Source of the DNA: Candidatus Proelusimicrobium bovinum
Lineage (GTDB): Bacteria; Elusimicrobiota; Elusimicrobia; Elusimicrobiales; Elusimicrobiaceae
Assembly (NCBI GenBank): GCA_902791965.1
Contig: CADAXZ010000002.1
Span: 1 to 64,000, forward strand
Direction of reading: 5' to 3'
Length of the DNA: 64,000 bases
The notes below the pieces were generated by a model, which did no database searches, was not told the origin of the DNA, and was given only the letters and a program-made list of their open reading frames with translations. Shown here one piece after another: positions 61,596 to 64,000 of the stretch; within the stretch, counting starts at the first letter, position 1; each line of letters opens with the position of its first letter. Position numbers and translations under genes: made by a program.

Positions 61596-63894
61596 CTTTC
61601 TTTTCGTTCTTCTGTCTTATAGCGGCTTCTTCCTGCGGCGTAATATTTACAATGTTTTTACAATTAGGATAACCGCTGCACCCTAAAAATGCACCTTTGG
61701 CGCTGCGCCTTAAAACAAGCGGCCTGCCGCATTTTTCGCACTTACGGCCGGAATCTAAAGGCCCGTCGGATATTTTATTTCCCTGTGCATCGACCGAATA
61801 GGTATTGCGGCATTTCGGGTAAGCACTACAAGCCATAAAACGGCCCTTTCTGCCTGTTCTTATTACCATAGGCGAACCGCACTTTTCGCAAATTTTATCC
61901 GTTTGTTCCGGCGCAGGGAAGCCCGAACCGTTTAAATTCTTTTTACCTTGGCAGGTATCAGGGTAATTTACGCAGGTAAGGTAATCACCGTATCTTCCGT
62001 GATGAAGCAGCATATCACTGCCGCAAAGCGGGCATTTTTCCCCTGCAGCAACGGAAGGCGCGGGCCTTTGCATATTTTTGGAAGCATTATCTAAATCATG
62101 CGTAAAACCGTTGTAAAAACCTCTTATAACTTCCACCCATTTTTTACTGCCTTCGGCTATATCGTCAAGGGTTTCTTCAACCCCTGCGGTATAAGATAAA
62201 TCCATAATATCCTTAAAAAACTCTTTAAGTTGTTCCGTTACCGTAATACCAAGTTCCGTAGCAACAAGTTTATTGGGCTTTTGCCTTTCAATATATTTCC
62301 TGTCCAAAATAGTTTTTATAGTAGGAGCATAAGTAGAAGGCCTGCCGATACCGTGCTTTTCCAAAGTTTTGATGAGGCTGGCTTCGTTATAGTTTGGCGG
62401 CGGGGTTGTTTTATGGTCTTTACTTTCAAGCGAAACTAATTTTAATTTGTCGCCTTCTTTAACCGGCGGCAAAATAGCGGAAGAATTATCTTTATCTTCC
62501 TCATTATTATCTCGTTCGTCGGCTTCTTCCTGATAGACGGAAAGATAACCGTTAAATTTTACCGTTCTGCCGTTGGCCCTTAAAAGACATTTATCTTTGC
62601 CGCCCGCGGAAATATCAACTGTAACCGTATTAAACAGCGCATCCGCCATTTGGGAAGCCACAAACCTTAACCAAATAAGTTCGTAAAGTTTATATTGGTC
62701 TGCGGAAAGATAATTTTTTACCGCTTGCGGTGTTCTGTAAACATCCGTAGGGTGTATAGACTCGTGGGCTTCCTGTGCGCCTTTTACCTTGCCCTTAAAA
62801 ACAGGTGCGGTTTTAGGGGCGAACTCCGCGCCGTACTTTTCCTTAATAAATTTAGATGTCTGCGCCTGCAACTGTTTGGAAACATTAAAGGAGTCCGTCC
62901 TCATATATGTTATAAGACCGACGGTCTGCCCGCCGATTTCCACACCTTCGTAAAGGCTTTGTGCAATCTGCATAGTTTTTTGGGAATTGAAACCTAATTT
63001 ATTATATGCGTCCTGCTGCATTGAACTTGTTATAAAAGGCGGACGAGGTTTTTGTTTTACTTCCTTCTTTTCCACCTTTTCCACGACAATAGGCCCGTTC
63101 CTCAAAACGGCATTGACCGGAGCAAGAGATTCATTAGTATTAAAAACGGTGGATTTTACTTTGTAATCTTCCGCAAAAAGTTTATAGGTTATTGTCTTTT
63201 CAACATTTTTCCCTTCCCATTTTAAAATACGGGCGGAAAAAGACGGCTTTTCGTTTTCCTTTTCCAAAGTGGCTTTTAAAGTCCAATAGACCTGGTCTTT
63301 AAAATCTGCAATTTCTTTAGCGCGTTCCGTCAAAAGGCGTACCGCTACCGATTGTACGCGCCCCGCGCTTAAACCGCTGGTAATTTTACGCCACAAAAGC
63401 GGCGATAATTTATAACCTACAAGCCTGTCCAAAATACGCCTTGCCTGCTGGGCATCCACCAAATTATGGTCTATGCCGCGGGCGTGGTCAAAAGACTCTT
63501 TAACTGCGGTGGGGGTAATCTCGTGAAAGAAGATACGGCGCGTATTTTCCGGTTTTAAATGTAAAAGTTCCTGTAAATGCCAGGCTATCGCTTCCCCTTC
63601 GCGGTCAGGGTCGGTAGCGAGATAAACCGTAGAAGCAGTTTTTACCGCCTCTTTAAGTGCGCTTATTACATTAGGTTTACCGCTGATTACATAAGTAGGT
63701 TTAAAACCGTGCTGTTCGTCAACACCGATTTCCTTTGAGGGTAAATCCCGCACATGGCCGAAGGAACTGCGCACCATATAGGCAGAACCCAAAATTTTGC
63801 TGATTGTTTTCTGCTTTGTGGGGGATTCCACTATGACCAATTCTTTTCCCTGAGGCTTTGCGCCAGTAGTAGTTTTGCTTTGATTCGTCGCCAT
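61588..63894 (-). CDS. topA: DNA topoisomerase I
   Basis: A 768-residue type IA topoisomerase that relaxes negative supercoils. The TOPRIM domain starts at VIVESPTKQKTISKILG and has TDPDREGEAIAW; the active tyrosine is in GLITYMRTDSFNVS. Three C-terminal zinc fingers are visible (CPLCGSDM ... CVNYPDTC; CEKCGSPM ... CSAYPKC; CEKCGRPL ... CSGYPNC). The length and order are standard. It is in an overlapping cluster with xer and downstream of dprA. Confidence 0.96.
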   Translation of the reverse strand: MATNQSKTTTGAKPQGKELVIVESPTKQKTISKILGSAYMVRSSFGHVRDLPSKEIGVDEQHGFKPTYVISGKPNVISALKEAVKTASTVYLATDPDREGEAIAWHLQELLHLKPENTRRIFFHEITPTAVKESFDHARGIDHNLVDAQQARRILDRLVGYKLSPLLWRKITSGLSAGRVQSVAVRLLTERAKEIADFKDQVYWTLKATLEKENEKPSFSARILKWEGKNVEKTITYKLFAEDYKVKSTVFNTNESLAPVNAVLRNGPIVVEKVEKKEVKQKPRPPFITSSMQQDAYNKLGFNSQKTMQIAQSLYEGVEIGGQTVGLITYMRTDSFNVSKQLQAQTSKFIKEKYGAEFAPKTAPVFKGKVKGAQEAHESIHPTDVYRTPQAVKNYLSADQYKLYELIWLRFVASQMADALFNTVTVDISAGGKDKCLLRANGRTVKFNGYLSVYQEEADERDNNEEDKDNSSAILPPVKEGDKLKLVSLESKDHKTTPPPNYNEASLIKTLEKHGIGRPSTYAPTIKTILDRKYIERQKPNKLVATELGITVTEQLKEFFKDIMDLSYTAGVEETLDDIAEGSKKWVEVIRGFYNGFTHDLDNASKNMQRPAPSVAAGEKCPLCGSDMLLHHGRYGDYLTCVNYPDTCQGKKNLNGSGFPAPEQTDKICEKCGSPMVIRTGRKGRFMACSAYPKCRNTYSVDAQGNKISDGPLDSGRKCEKCGRPLVLRRSAKGAFLGCSGYPNCKNIVNITPQEEAAIRQKNEKKDA

Positions 63895-63922
63895 TTTTAT
63901 ATCCTCTTAAACAAGTAAAATT

Positions 63923-64000
63923 TTAAAATTTGCGGCGGCTGTATTTGCCGTCTTCGCAAGTTATTATACCGTTAACTTCCAAATTAAATAATAAACCAGC
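63923..64000 (-). CDS. dprA: DprA (DNA-processing protein), C-terminal end (runs off right edge)
   Basis: Twenty-five codons on the minus strand read AGLLFNLEVNGIITCEDG, then KYSRRKF and a stop. This matches the winged-helix end of DprA/Smf, which loads RecA on incoming single-stranded DNA. The dprA-topA order is common in bacteria and supports the reading. The rest of the gene is beyond the window. Confidence 0.7.
   Translation of the reverse strand, partial: AGLLFNLEVNGIITCEDGKYSRRKF

Noticed and set aside
1-64000. CRISPR arrays, transposase genes and prophage genes.
   Set aside because: No regularly spaced short repeats and no recognisable transposase or phage structural gene were seen. 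The Xer gene at 60714 looks like the chromosomal dimer-resolution recombinase because of its topA/dprA context.

Overview
The window is ordinary-density bacterial chromosome: A+T-rich, with short intergenic gaps, many genes overlapping by a few bases, and convergent gene pairs sharing bidirectional terminators. The cell is clearly diderm with LPS: there is a BamA, OmpH/Skp, LpxD, LpxC, FabZ, LpxA, LpxI operon, an LptD homologue and many signal-peptide or lipoprotein genes. Pilin-type domains of the style 'PQYxKAVxKARAAEA', in several copies beside a prepilin peptidase, together with the gene content, point to the phylum Elusimicrobiota (Elusimicrobium-like, gut-associated). That assignment is an inference, because no 16S rRNA gene is present.

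Layout. 1-3.6 kb: end of an unknown gene, an alanine/sodium symporter, a CorA-type transporter and UppP. 3.6-12.9 kb: a long forward cluster with AddB and AddA (recombination repair), YbaB, a CoA-binding protein, an aldo/keto reductase and a spore-photolyase-like radical SAM protein. 12.9-17.8 kb: a thioredoxin-like lipoprotein, then M23 peptidase, bactofilin, SurA-N-like protein and PfkB kinase, tRNA-Thr, a secreted serine protease and ribosomal protein L28. 17.9-19.9 kb: a dispersed repeat followed by an ECF sigma factor, anti-sigma factor and His-rich periplasmic protein. 20-27.5 kb: outer-membrane assembly and lipid A operon. 27.6-28.5 kb: a second repeat copy and an elaborate putative structured RNA with its own terminator. 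28.5-33 kb: small envelope proteins, two unknown secreted proteins of lower G+C, YbaK, an EamA transporter, a third repeat copy and a DUF4097-like protein. 33-38.5 kb: threonine degradation (tdh-kbl), a zinc-type ABC transporter and endonuclease III. 38.5-45.9 kb: small membrane proteins, a zinc-ribbon/pilin chimera, prepilin peptidase, M20 peptidase, Nif3-like protein, amidase and tRNA-Leu. 46-50.6 kb: a three-gene ZorA/ZorB-like motor operon with an unrecognised large third gene. 50.7-57.6 kb: Agp-like phosphatase, a tandem AAA+ ATPase, envelope proteins, a nitroreductase and thymidine kinase. 57.7-64 kb: LptD, a ROK kinase, a Xer recombinase, topoisomerase I and the end of dprA.

The observations most worth following are: (1) the roughly 320-nt putative RNA at about 28025-28350, whose terminator loop can form a perfect 10-bp pseudoknot with an upstream junction; (2) the ZorAB-like operon, which lacks the nuclease or helicase effectors of described Zorya systems; (3) a three-copy dispersed repeat whose end carries a palindrome plus a -10 box, apparently supplying promoters to neighbouring genes; and (4) pilin-type domains attached to non-pilin N-termini (a zinc ribbon and a lipoprotein).

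All assignments come from reading motifs, lengths and context. No database search was run.
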